From Hetaerina americana (Eukaryota; Arthropoda; Insecta; Odonata; Calopterygidae): 64,000 bases of DNA. Positions 10,721-22,379 of the stretch are shown in pieces. Location: the NCBI GenBank assembly GCA_022747635.1, contig JAKTNV010000005.1, forward strand, positions 52,830,513 to 52,894,512. Reading direction: 5' to 3'. A program made the translations under genes and the position numbers. The number at the start of each line of letters is the position of its first letter. Position 1 is the first letter of the stretch. The notes below the pieces were generated by a model. It saw only the letters and a list, made by a program, of their open reading frames with translations. It ran no database searches and was not told the DNA's origin.

Positions 10721-13700
10721 TCTGCATCCTTCCTTTTATTAGTCCCTATTGATCACAGCTTCTCTTCACACCTTAATAAATTATTCTGCAGGCTTCACTT
10801 CACCGAGATTAATTACAACGTAAAACTGGGTGTGGTTTTTTTCCACAATATCGGATGAGCTGACATTATAAGTTACTTTGGCGATCGATTGACCTTATAT
10901 TATTGGTTAAAAAAAACTGGGAGATTTCCTGATTATAGGTTACATAATGCGTCTCATCCGACTTAAATTTTGTGCAAAATGCGTAGGGCATGTGATACGA
11001 AAATCGCAACCAGTCTAATTATTCCTTGCAGCGCGCAGTTATTAACACATATTTTACATGTTATCCGTTGTAAAATGGAAAATTGTATTAAGTAAATGGT
11101 TATGTTTCTACCACTTCTATTAAAAAATTTTCATATTTTTAAAGTTTATATTAATAAAATATGCAACCAATCATATCCTGATATATTCGCATGTATGTAT
11201 GAGTTCAAGCGAACGTTTAAGTAGGATTCTGAAAAATTAGAAATGAGTTTTAATCTAAGTTATTTTACGTTGACTAAAATATACTTGAAATAGGGCATAA
11301 ATAAGCTGAAAGACAGGTTAAGTTGAGTGATCTTATGCAAACTGGTAGGAAATAATATTATCTTCACCGGATATGTAGCAAAAATGAAGATATATGAAAT
11401 AATTAATGACTTATTCAATTTTATTTTTATTTTAAAAAATGGAGAAATTGTTTTAAAAATTAATTTTAATTCGTTGCATTTACTCGTGTGGTTTGAATCG
11501 CGGGCAGGTTTAGTTCAATATGCCCCCCCCCCCCATTCCAGTCCTACTGCAAATACTTTAATTTATTAATCCCTTTTTAATCTTTCGAAGTCAAATAATT
11601 ATCCTTCCATAATGCCACGATCTGGATTTAAATCGCGGTTTCTACTCTCTCTTTAGCTGTAACACCGTTAACAGCAATTTTAATAATGAATCCCAACATG
11701 GGTTGGTCCTATGTTAGTTGCAGCTGTATATTACGCAAGATACTGGATTGAGCGTCATTACCTTGTCCACCCACTTGAATGAAAGGATTACTGTCGCAAT
11801 GGTTTGAGACGTAATTAAGTCGTCTTCAATGATATTACAAAGTGATGGTAACGTGAACTACATGTGAGGCAAAACAATACGACTGCCTTGAGCTGCGGAC
11901 CCGTCAATTCTGCGTCGTTTGAGAATTTGCTCTATAGCTTAGCCCACCCCCTCAATAGTGCCATGAACGTTAATTCCATAGATTATTCGTTATTTCACCG
12001 TCTATTTCATGACATGTTGTTTGCACCGAAAGCCTCTTCGAACATGAACATCGGAGCCGTCGACGCGAGTCGCAAACACACGGGACGCAATAGACCACAT
12101 CCATCTCACCTTCTCATCCCCCTGAGCGCGTCCTAGTTCTCTGCTTCGGCCTTTCGCGCGCTCAATTACTCCCTCACCCCGCTATTCCCTTTCCTTCAAA
12201 CTATATCGGCTGCTTGGCAACCCTAATCTCCACCCAGTGTCCTATCTGTCAGTCCCGTTTTGGCCTTATCTCTCCTCATTTTCATCTCCCGATCGTGAAC
12301 TGGTCCGCGTTCTTATCTTATATTTATACGCTTTTCGCTCCTCACCTTCTCCCTCACGTGCGGCTTCCACATTGGCTCTCTATCATTAAATTTTATCATA
12401 ATCTTTCCCGAATGCCCCTTATTAAGTTCTTGAGTCTTATTTATGTCGCTCTATCCCGATGTTTCGACAATCTCAGTGTAGTCCAGGTGATTTGGCTTTG
12501 GCGTGGAAGCAGTTTTAAATACGTCAACATACTGTCACTCCTGTTTCACCCTTTCGCTCCTGGTTAAATGGCATCGAATCACGTAGAAAACCGGATCTTT
12601 AGGCATTAAATTATATTTCCGATAGTCAAACAGAAATATACCTTGATCCATATTTACGATCCATGTATAATAGATGTCTTGTGCTCTAAAGAATTAATTG
12701 ATTTTGGGTGGAATATTTTGTGAGAGGGAAGTAAATTTTTGAAATATTTAGATTAAAAGTCTTATATTTAGCACGTAATCGATTTTTTATGATATGTCAC
12801 CATATAGTTCAGGTAGTTGAAGTAAATATCTTAAAACATTTATTTGTCATGTAAATCGTTCCCAATTTATCCAGCGAGTTGTTATTGCGATAGTAGATAT
12901 AATTACCCAAGTGGTTATGTATTGATCATAGCTTGGGCCTCTCACTAATTGGTTATTTTTTATGCAGGTGCGATCGTAGTAAAAAGCTCATGCAATGTCA
13001 CATTGGCAATTGTTTCACTTTTTCCGGATGGTTCCATCCTGGCCTACTCTCCAATATCTAGTTTAGCTCTCCATTCAGCATCATCTCCTTCGATTAATGG
13101 TGTACGGGTATATTGTAAACATTTAACACTTTCAGAACTCTTCCAATTGAATGGAATCCCTCTACTGAGTAAAGGATTGTTCTTTTATTATATGTAGACT
13201 GAAACGAATAACTAACTCTGTAACTTGGATTCTCAGATTAATTATGTAAGAATTTTGCGATGATCGGGATCCAAATCCTTTAAGTATTGGTCCACATAAA
13301 GGCTCTTTTTGTTAAAGTACATATATGTGTCGCGGAATCTTCCATAATTCTGTAATTTGTATCATCTCCGATGTAATTGCGTTTCTGATCCGGGATCTTT
13401 TTCTATTTATTCTATTCCAAGGTTTTGAGTTTGGTACAAAATAAAGTAAGCATCAAGCTGTCAAATAAGGTAAAAAAAATGCCAGGTTGAGCATCCATTT
13501 GGGAATATTTTAAAATATGCTTTACGATATTAAGTCGCAAACAAGTAATTAAATCACCAATATTTTCCCAACTTAAGTTTTGCCAACTTTCAAAAAGATT
13601 TCAAAACCTTATAATTGTAAGAAAGAAAGACTTAGTGCTATTCAGAAATTTTTTTGAAAAGTTAAAAGCGAAAAATGTTGGCTGAAAATTAATTTTATGG

Positions 13701-15299
13701 TTTTCACGTATAATCCTGCTTGAAATCAAGAGGAATTTAAATTAAATTGAAATAATACCAGAAAACAGTGAAAAAATCACATCTGAGATACCCTGATGGC
13801 ATCATCTCCGTGAATTTGGAGACCATAAAAAGCAGACAGATATTTAATATAATTCTTAACAACCGCTAAAAGCTAAGTAGATGCTACTCTGGTTCTTAGC
13901 ACATTACCATTACTTCTTGTGTTCCAATTAATGCTATAACACCTTAGACAAAACGATAGATAGAAGAACATGTAGATAGAACAACCATAGCGCCATACAA
14001 ATAGCCGTAAAACCTACACACTATCCACACTCTTTCTCACAGATATTCCACCCACTAAAGGCAGCTATATTTCACAAACATCAACCACAACATCAGTAAA
14101 TGAAATAAACACAGGAATCAGCGATTCCATAATTTTTAATTCCACCACTTCACAATCCAATACGAAATCAGCCATCACAAGTCTAGACTTTTGTATTCGT
14201 CACCCTGAAATGCGAATTCGACGAATATAATTCACGTTTGTAAACTTAGTCATTTAGTGTAGCTAAAGCTTCCAATGAATGAATATTGAGCAACATTGTT
14301 ACTGGTTTCGAGCATTGAACGCTAATGCACCAGAGGAACAACTTTAAAAGTTGGTCAACGAACAAACGACGTATCTCAATGGACCGGAAAAGGCTAATAC
14401 TCGCATTACATTAAGAGTCGCCTTTAATTAATCAGTCAAGTGAAGTATTGATCCTAAACAATTTTTATAGAAACTACAGGAATTATAGTGATAGGAAAGA
14501 TGTGAAAAACTTGATAAATTTCAGTAATGTGGAAAAGTTATGCAAGATTTTTACTGAAAAAATTCTGGATATTTTAATCATGAAAAATTGCTGAATATAC
14601 GACTTTAGGCTGATTTTCAGCAATTTTTGTCCTAACCTAAGACTTAAAGTCATTTCCGTGTAATCATTTACCAGCAGATATCACTACGCATCTTCCATTT
14701 CCCAGATCTAACCTAAACTTAAGTGCGGGTGCTATCCATTCGTCGGAATGCCAAACATGTAGTGTTATGAGCTGTTTGCAGAGAAAGGTTGATAAAGCCA
14801 GAAGCAGAAAGTCGGCTAAGGCTCCACCTTAAGGTGGTCAAGGCCCTCAGTACGTTGGATAGTTGAATGCCTAGGGTGTAAAAATGGGCTGAGGGGCTCG
14901 AATGCAGAATTAGATAGCCCTTGAGATAGGGATGTCAACAGAGAAGTTTGTTCAGTGCAAGGGCATTCATTTCTAAAGCTGCCTCAAGATGAGGAGGCGA
15001 GAGGTTCGTTCATGAAGGTTCTTCCTTTAAAGTCACCAAAATACATCGAACCATTACTGATCATAGACACATTTCTATGACTTACGTTTATGGTTATGAT
15101 GCTATTTAATAATATTCGGTGTGACTACATCGTGGCGATGCAGTTGAGTGTAGTCTTTTCATGGGCAAAGAATTGCGATTGACATGTAAGACCGCGGTTT
15201 TTCACGTCCACCTTCGAGTTCCTTCGTTTGCTTAGCAATATTCGCACATTACAATAAACATTAGGAAACCGCTACATTTCACGCCAACCAGAATAATAC
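10721..15299. other. non-coding sequence, nothing recognised
   Basis: About 4.6 kb of mainly AT-rich DNA with a 12-C run at 11523-11534. Short frames such as 11864-12136 and 12214-12567 show no domain, signal peptide or splice context and are treated as chance. No mobile element is identified. Confidence 0.45.
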
Positions 15300-15960
15300 A
15301 GCATACTGTGATCCATTCGTTTGCTCCGTACTCCCCTATCCCCCATGATACCCCATCTTGCCTTCCGCTCGATCCCCCTCATTTTGCAACCTCCATCAAA
15401 CGAAACCAGCCATCGGGGTCACACCTCGTTTGCAGCATCGCTCCTCATCAAAGAGGAAGTTTACACCCTCGTTTCTGTCGTCTTTGTGTGCGGACGGATC
15501 TGTGGGGGGGAGGGGGGTTGAGAGTAGTGGGGAAGCGTGGTTGTTGCACCGGGGGTCCGCCGGTTTGATTCTCTTGGTAGCGCCTTTGATCAACCCGCGG
15601 CCATCTCGTTTATCCTACGTGTTTTTAATTCTCCCTTTGGGGGAGGGGGGGAGAAGGGCAAGAGGGATGTTTGTTGGGGGAGGGTAGATGCGAGAGGAGG
15701 GAGAAGGGAGGCAACCTCATTTCAGCTACAGTAGCATCCGCGTTAACGCCGTGGCCTGCAATCCGAGAGTGCGGACGGAGTGATTTTACAAATGTGCGCG
15801 GCATCCTTTCTGAAAAGAAAAAAAAAGATGGTGGAGGAGGGGTGGCGTTAGCTTTAAACGGCAACCTGCCGACTTCACCCCTCGACCCATACGCTCGGCC
15901 GAGTGTCTGCGCGATCGTTACGTCACTGGCGTTAAACAAACAGATGAAGAATAAGCACTA
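15300..15960. other. GC-rich segment with overlapping chance frames
   Basis: Local GC content is raised (C-rich at 15320-15480, G-rich at 15500-15720, CpG-containing to 15930). Frames stay open on both strands and in several phases, as expected from composition. The longest (15671-16096) has a Lys run and a Gly run and no family motif. It might be a promoter-proximal or untranslated exon region, but nothing demonstrates that. Confidence 0.35.
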
Positions 15961-17459
15961 TGTTGTTCTCTGTTCATCAAGAAGCATTTACATCGATTTG
16001 CGACGTGAAAATTTTCCTGTGAATTTAAATGAAGGTTTAGTTTTGCAATTCTGTAACGAAAAATTGCTGCCTCAAACGCTATATATTTCTTTTTGAACCA
16101 AGTCCCATTGACAGAGAGAATTTGAATAAACTAGTTAGATATACCAAAGGTGATTTACTGGCCCAATTAATTAAGAGAACTCTACAGAGAACTTATTAAT
16201 GATACTAGCATAGAGAAATGACACGTTCTCCAATGACTTCAGATCAAACTAGGGACGCTCTTATTTATTTTAATACTTTAGCAATCCTCGTAGAATTTAA
16301 CTCATATTTCAAAAGTCAGATTCGCAAAAAAATATTTAAGGATTAAAACCTGTCAAGAGATAAATTGTTGTCTTAAATTAGAATTTCATCATCATAATTT
16401 TGTATGCGTCACCCTTCGTCAAAGTCTACCCACTAAAGGCGAAATGAATTTTGCCTAAACGTGCGTTGAAAAATTAAATACCTACTACTCTATTTACAAT
16501 AGACGCATTGATAATAACGTTATAATAACGTTGTGATAACGTTAATATGAGGATGCTTTTTGACTTGTAGAGAAAATTTATTAGCAAGATGGAAGGGATA
16601 ATGTTTTTAATAGATGCTTACGTTTTTTGTTGCCATTATACACACACTCGGAGGCAACTGGAGTTTTATGTCAGCACAAATACTCTAAATATAAAATATA
16701 GATTTAATGGGAATTATCGTATATCCTGAATATGGTACCAATTAAGAAATAATCGTTAAACATTTGTTTCTTAAATCAACTACAAGAAACAGCCCTGGTT
16801 TTCGTGTTCTTGTATAAAAGAACAAGCAGAAAAATGAAAGTTCACGAGAGAAAATGATACGCCCAACGTCTTTTTTCAAATTATTTCTATCAGATCGATG
16901 ACTATGTCCGTCGAATCCTTGGGCGTCCTAGTGTCTGCCGGTTATCAGGGAGCATGATATAACTTCATCCTCATTCCAATTGGGTGAAATTAGTGCAGCA
17001 CGACACAAACCCCCAAGCTACAATCGGACCATGCGGGAAAGGGGGATATTCTCAAGTTGAAAGAATCCACTACGGTCATTTTTAGTATTTTTTTATTTTC
17101 CCGCCACCGTATCTGAAGCTGGTCTGCGTGAATGCCCCTGCAATGAATCGCAATTAAGCCCGGAGGGTGCATTTGTACTCATTTGACCACAATTTATCTC
17201 CAGGGAGGAACGGAAAACTCGCCTCGACGCTTCGCTATGCATAATTTTTTTCCTCATGCTCTCCCGCCGCTTCCCCGCCGGGTGATTGGTTGCGGATGTA
17301 TCTTGATCAACTCCCGGGCTCTCCCTCCGTCATCTGCAACCGGCGCTCGCCTTCCTTCCTGCCGGGCGATGTAACTACCAGGGGCAATCCGCACTGCACC
17401 CACTATAGTTATTTGTACGCGTATCCGACCTGTTTTTATAAAAGTATGCATGCGTCTGT
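15961..17459. other. non-coding sequence with a short tandem motif
   Basis: AT-rich sequence. At about 16508-16545 the motif ATAACGTT occurs three times in close succession. A GC-richer patch at 17200-17400 has no convincing frame. No gene or mobile element is called. Confidence 0.45.
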
Positions 17460-17483
17460 GTATATATATATATATATATATAT
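17460..17483. repeat. short (TA)n microsatellite
   Basis: Twelve TA units immediately beside the first hammerhead-containing fold-back repeat. Confidence 0.9.
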
Positions 17484-17642
17484 CTTCGAAATGGAACGCT
17501 CTTCGGCGACGCACAATATATAAAAACACAGATGTAGATTTTTAGAATATAGAGACACAAAGACAATTTGTTATTTGACGTTTCGACAGCTCGGCTGTCG
17601 TCTTCAAAATCAAATCTCTATATTCTAAAAATCTACATCTGT
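17484..17642 (-). repeat. fold-back repeat with Penelope-like terminal sequence, copy 1
   Basis: Two perfectly complementary 28-bp arms (17528-17555 and 17615-17642) enclose 59 bases. Read on the minus strand, the enclosed part has a stable stem GACAGC-CGA-GCTGTC followed by GAAACGTC, then AAATAAC, TATATATTGTGCGTCGCCG and the TA tract. GAAACGTC after such a stem is the 3' half of the dimer-type hammerhead ribozymes known from Penelope-like elements. No reverse transcriptase or GIY-YIG gene is nearby, so this is a terminal fragment or a non-autonomous element. Confidence 0.6.
17573..17615 (-). ncRNA. degenerate hammerhead-ribozyme-like motif (copy 1)
   Basis: On the minus strand: helix I ATTT/AAAT, a degenerate core (ATTTTGA where the consensus is CTGATGA), helix II GACAGC/GCTGTC with loop CGA, the conserved GAAA, a self-complementary ACGT that could form helix III between two copies, and a GTC cleavage triplet. 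The 5' core is damaged, so catalytic activity is doubtful. Confidence 0.45.
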
Positions 17643-17661
17643 TTATATATATATATTTATA

Positions 17662-17703
<42 letters not shown>

Positions 17704-17705
17704 TA
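17643..17705. repeat. interrupted (TA)n microsatellite
   Basis: TA-rich run with TTTATA and TATGTATA interruptions, separating the two fold-back repeats. Confidence 0.9.
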
Positions 17706-17961
17706 CTTGTATATATGTAGACGATTTCGTCGAAGAAACACGAAGTGTTGAATAGCAAACTTGGACAGCAACAAACAATATAAGAACACATAGAAAGATC
17801 ACTCACACGTTATTTCTTGACAATGTCGACGGAATTCAGCTCCGTCTTCATCGGAAGCAATAGAAGTTCTCTGGAGCTGAATTCCGTCGAAATTATCAAG
17901 AAATAACCTGCAAGTGATCTTTTTATGTGTTCTTTTATTGTTTTTTGCTGTTCAAGTTTGT
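17706..17961 (-). repeat. fold-back repeat with hammerhead motifs, copy 2
   Basis: The left arm (17756-17843) and right arm (17873-17961) are inverted copies about 88 bases long, highly similar, around a 29-base loop. On the minus strand the left arm reads GATGAAGACGGAGCTG, TCCGTCGACATTGTC, AAGAAATAACGTGTGAGTG, GATCTTTCTATGTG, TTGTTTGTTGCTG. The same block recurs at 37141-37250, so this is a dispersed family. The arms appear to be two head-to-head copies of a hammerhead-bearing terminal sequence, the right one lacking the 5' catalytic core. Confidence 0.7.
17815..17857 (-). ncRNA. decayed hammerhead-ribozyme-like motif (copy 2)
   Basis: On the minus strand: helix I CTT/AAG, core CCGATGA (consensus CTGATGA), helix II GACGGA/TCCGTC (six perfect pairs), then GACA where the consensus is GAAA, and a TGTC cleavage-site region. 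The change in GAAA should weaken or abolish cleavage. The opposite arm on the + strand (about 17873-17906) keeps GAAA and ATC but lacks the 5' core. Confidence 0.5.
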
Positions 17962-17997
17962 TCTATATACATATATATGTATATATAAAAATATGTT

Positions 17998-18000
<3 letters not shown>

Positions 18001-18079
<79 letters not shown>

Positions 18080-18080
18080 G

Positions 18081-18130
<50 letters not shown>

Positions 18131-18139
18131 CCACACATT

Positions 18140-18219
<80 letters not shown>

Positions 18220-18236
18220 TGTGTGTGTGTGTGTAC
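18001..18236. repeat. compound (TA)n/(GT)n microsatellite
   Basis: Alternating blocks: TA to about 18053, GT to about 18086 with one GGGT, TA to 18125, CACACCCACACA, TA from 18143 to 18217, then GT to 18235. The CACACCCACACA and GTGTGGGTGTGT blocks are inverted, so part of the array is palindromic. Frames across it are Tyr-Ile and Cys-Val repeats only. Confidence 0.95.
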
Positions 18237-19529
18237 CTTTTTATTTCTAACTAGTTCTACTTCTGCCTCCCACAGAAGAAGGTCTTTGGCGACACCAACA
18301 ATTTCAATTCTCTTTCAAATTTCTTATTACATGTGTTTCCTCAGATCGTTGGGGATCAACCTTTTCTATCTCCCTCCCTCCTTTACGCCATTTCCTTTTC
18401 TTCTTCAAATGCCTCGTCTGCATAAAAAGTCATGTCCTTTGAGCGGGGAGATGAGGATCTCGAGAGACCCTGGCCCAGTTTTGCCATCTATTGGTCCACG
18501 TGCGCGATGTCCTTCCATCCAGTGCCCCAGCTTTATAGCACGCATCTTGAAGCGCATAATTTAGGCGAAGGCAGAATAAAGTTTATTATTCCATTCGTCT
18601 CTCATCGCAATATGTGCTTACCTTATGCAAGCGGTTGTTTTGTTCAATTTGCCGTCAAGTTATAACAATTTAAAACCTTTTACTTAGAATGTTTGTCACC
18701 TGGCAATGGGATATATTCTCCGATGATTGCTGGGCAGTGTTGTAGTTGTTTTGAAATTCTAATGTTGATAAATATGAGATATTGTCTTTTATCGACAATT
18801 AATCGTGAAATGCCTCGTTTAGGGGAAAAACAGAGAAATTTACTCGAGTCATAGCGTATTCAAACAAATCTTGTCCAATATTTACCCCATAATATATGTT
18901 TCCAATGATTCATTAATTCGTAATATCATTTTTATAAAAATATAGAATAAAATTGTAGGTAGTGACGTCGTTAATACCTTTTCATTGTCGTATAGGTAAT
19001 AGGTTTTTGCCATCGTTCATTCAGAACCAATTTCGTCAGAATTGAAATATAAAACAGGTATGATAAAATATAGTTATTTGTCACTGCGTATACTATCTTA
19101 TATACAAGCGTGTACATTGTTATACACAATAATAGCACAAATGATGGATGGAAAGGGATAAATACACTTTTGCATGCCGCATAAATTTTATTTTAAATTT
19201 CATATTAAGACATATTCCGGGCGTATATGGTAAAATTTTGCCTTAATAAATATATCTTGGGATTATTATACCTAAATTGAAGAAGTTAAATTATTACAGA
19301 GGAGGACGTATTTTGCAACTTTCCGCTCAATAATAATAATTATTATTTTTAATTTAGTTAAATGATTATTAAAAATTAATTAGGTGGAAAATTTCAAGTA
19401 TTTTTGTCCCTGTTATTATGGAACAGATCCATCACATCACACCTGAATCTGTATTTTATATTAGAAATTACATTAGTTAAACTACTATTCTAAGCTTACT
19501 TCCTTAAATATAGAATAGCATTTTAGTTA
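18237..19529. other. non-coding sequence, nothing recognised
   Basis: A moderately mixed segment (18240-18560) is followed by AT-rich DNA. No supported gene. A small A/T palindrome, TAATAATAATTATTA, lies at about 19330-19345. Confidence 0.45.
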
Positions 19530-19615
19530 CCGGTATCAAACCGCCAATTTGCAAGAACACTCAAGCTGTGCTAAACGGTTGTAGTAACCGACTAACCTTA
19601 TTATGAATCGCACAA
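19530..19615 (-). repeat. tRNA-derived SINE head
   Basis: On the minus strand an A-box-like TAGCACAGCTTG is followed about 19 bases later by a B-box-like GGTTTGATACC, which is tRNA spacing. The remaining arms do not fold into an intact tRNA, so a SINE fragment is preferred. Confidence 0.45.
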
Positions 19616-20755
19616 TTACAAAGAAAAATATTTTTAATAAATACTAATAAATACCTCAGATGAATGACTTGAAGAAATTGTCCTAGGCGTACATGCAAGT
19701 AGCCATAGTCACACGTCAAAGATAAGAGAATAAGATAATTGTTTGGATTACTCTAATTTCTGAGATTGTTAACTAAAAATGATTATGTTGTTTTAATGTT
19801 AACCCATAAAGTACTAATTTCAACACGAAAACGAAGAAAACACAGGGATAAATAAAGTATTTATTTTATTTCCATCAAGTGGTGAGTAAGATAAAATTCC
19901 GGTGTGATTTCTAAAATTTTAATTTATATTTTTTTAAAGCACAAAAAAATATCCCCCAGGGTTTTTTAAGAATTTCAACGGCATTGCTCCTCAAAAATTT
20001 AGCAGTTAATACAAACATCACCGTTTTATTATTTGCAAAGTAGCTCCCTAGATTTCATCAAAGCCCCGACCCTTTCAATCACCTCCCTTCCGCGCGGGAA
20101 AATGTGTTTGCTGCTCCCTAATTGATTTGCGAGTGCCAGGGTGGCGGCGTATTTGCATCCATCCCAAATCCATTTATGCGCATATCGCCTGAATTCTATC
20201 GAAAAGCCCGTATCTCGCGTTCACTTTTCACGCACGGGTTCGGAGATCATTTAGCCTGCAGCTCATCAGAGATGGGGCAAATGATATCTCCATTCCTCGT
20301 TTTTTTCTCTCCTCTCCACCCGGCGACTTAAACTGAACTCGCCCGTATCGCTTCCACTCCGTGGAGATCAGTGTTATTCAATATTCGCTGTGTATATTAT
20401 TTCGGCACGGAGCAACGGATCGGATATATGATTCAGTGCCCCAAGGCTGCTTCGGCCTGTCACAGTAGCAATAATAGGTTGTAGAGGGAAGAGCATCAAG
20501 AGATCGTGGTGCTTCGTTTAAAAAATATTTAAGTGATGGCCTAGTGTTAGCGTTCTATTCCGATACGTTAATCTATGAAGTTATTGGACTCTGTTGAATC
20601 CACCCACGGCTAATATTGGGTGTATTTTCTAGCATACAAAACGAGAGAGCACAGAAACAACACAACTCGAAAATTCTATTACCTCCTCTTGAATAATAGC
20701 GTGAGTTAGGTAGAAGCGAGAGATAAATTTCTTCTTTCCGTGATGTTGTTGCACA
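19616..20755. other. non-coding sequence, possible promoter/5' UTR near its end
   Basis: AT-rich to about 20040, then nearer 50% GC. Around 20368 a TCAGTG resembles an arthropod initiator, and the sequence leads into the small candidate exon at 20756. Nothing else recognisable. Confidence 0.3.
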
Positions 20756-20789
20756 ATGGCTGGAATGAGAATCCCTTTCGGCACCAAAG
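20756..20789 (+). CDS. candidate mini first exon, product unknown
   Basis: ATG at 20756 lies in a good translation context (CACAATGG), encodes MAGMRIPFGTK, and is followed at once by GTACGT (20790-20795), a strong match to a splice donor, leaving the exon in phase 1. Upstream sequence is compatible with a 5' UTR. No downstream exon is recognised and the segment is too short to assign a family. A chance combination is quite possible. Confidence 0.2.
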
Positions 20790-20795
20790 GTACGT

Positions 20796-22379
20796 CATTT
20801 ACACACTACTAATCGATTGACTGACTCGACGGTCCATCTCTTGGATGGTTAAGTAAATTTTTCAGAATTTAGAAATACGGATGGAAATTCTCACTTGTAG
20901 ATGTTCTCGAAGATAATCAGAAAAATATTATTTGGCGATGTAACCACTGAAATCTCTGAATCTTTAATCGGAGGGTGATACAGTTCTCTACCGTCCTACG
21001 CGGCTTATAAGCCAACCACTCGCAATACCACATTACTTAAACAGAGATGTTGGTTTCTTTCCTTCGTACAGAACACCATTCCGCTCCAGGGGAGTCAATC
21101 CTGCTACTCCCGACCACTCAAAACACTCCCGTGGTGTTATCAAGGGTAAGGTCCCCTCTCTTGCATCGCAATTAACCCAAGCATGCAACGAGGCCTATGG
21201 CAAAGAAACTTTCACGCTGAGTGTCACAGTGGGATGCCGGATGCAGGTTGCATAGGGACAAAATAATAAATAATCCCTTCCCAACGTCGCACTGTTATGG
21301 ATAAAAAAAAGAGTGCCGATGCGCGTGCTTCATTTTTATTTTATGAGAAAAAAGGAAACGTGTAGGATGAGGGAGTGTGCTCCCCTTCCGATGGGGAGAA
21401 ATGCACTTCGTTGCAGTGGAAGATTGGACAGGGTCACCAATGCCCTGAGGTCCATAGATATTGCGATGAATGAAGCGAGTTTTGTCCTTGTGGATTTCTC
21501 TGGGAAACCGTTTGAATTAACAAAACTTAAGTGCAATCTTTTGTTTCCTGAGTATTAAGCTTTTTTTCATTAAACTCTAGAAAAGGACGCAGTATGTATC
21601 GAAGAGGAAGTTACCGTACAATATATCTTTAATATGGGAATATATAAGGAAAGATAAATATCAAGACACTATAATCCTTAATGGATAATCGTTTGTATAA
21701 ATTATCTAATAATCCATCTCGATGCTATGTTTAGACCTACTGCGCATTTTCAACTGCTCTAATCAACTTCTGTGTCAACCTTTGGGTGTTAGGGACAGCT
21801 GAGGAATTCAAAATTGAAAGTAATCGAATTTTAGGGCAAAACTAATTGATTCCTCGGGAATTTTGTTATTGTATGCAAAAAATAAGTCGTTGAAATCCTG
21901 TGAGAACAGAAAAACACCAGCCTGAGCACACGTAAAAAGATTCAAATGCATCATAGTTTGCGAATTAAGAATTCATCCATTGAGGAATCGGTAAAATCAT
22001 ATTCAAAGAAGTGGAAGTTAATTTGTCAAAAGGAAAGATCAAAGAAGTTTGTTGAGACAATGGATGAAATATGAACCATTAGATGTTGAATACAAAAAGT
22101 TAGGATTATTGGAGAAACTAATGTGGTGACCAAGATACAATTGGCTACCACGCTATGATCAACAAGAACACTACCACCTTTGTGTAGAGGATTGTATACT
22201 TTTGAAATTTAAAAAGCCTCTAAGGAGAATTTAATAAAATATTTCAAGGTGAATTTATCATAGATTGTCAATAAAAAGTGAGGCAAACTAGAAAAGCAGT
22301 ATTTTATCTCGTTGTTAAAGGAATACAGGGGGATGAAGAGGATGAAGACACTGTTGACGTAACATGAGATCCTGAATTG
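20796..22379. other. non-coding sequence, nothing recognised
   Basis: Mixed AT-rich sequence. The small frame at 21313-21558 has no recognisable motif. The last few hundred bases may be the decayed 5' part of the LINE relic that follows. Confidence 0.4.

Noticed and set aside
15671..16096. 141-codon + strand frame
   Set aside because: It starts in purine-rich low-complexity sequence, contains Lys and Gly runs, overlaps other frames and shows no domain or splice context.
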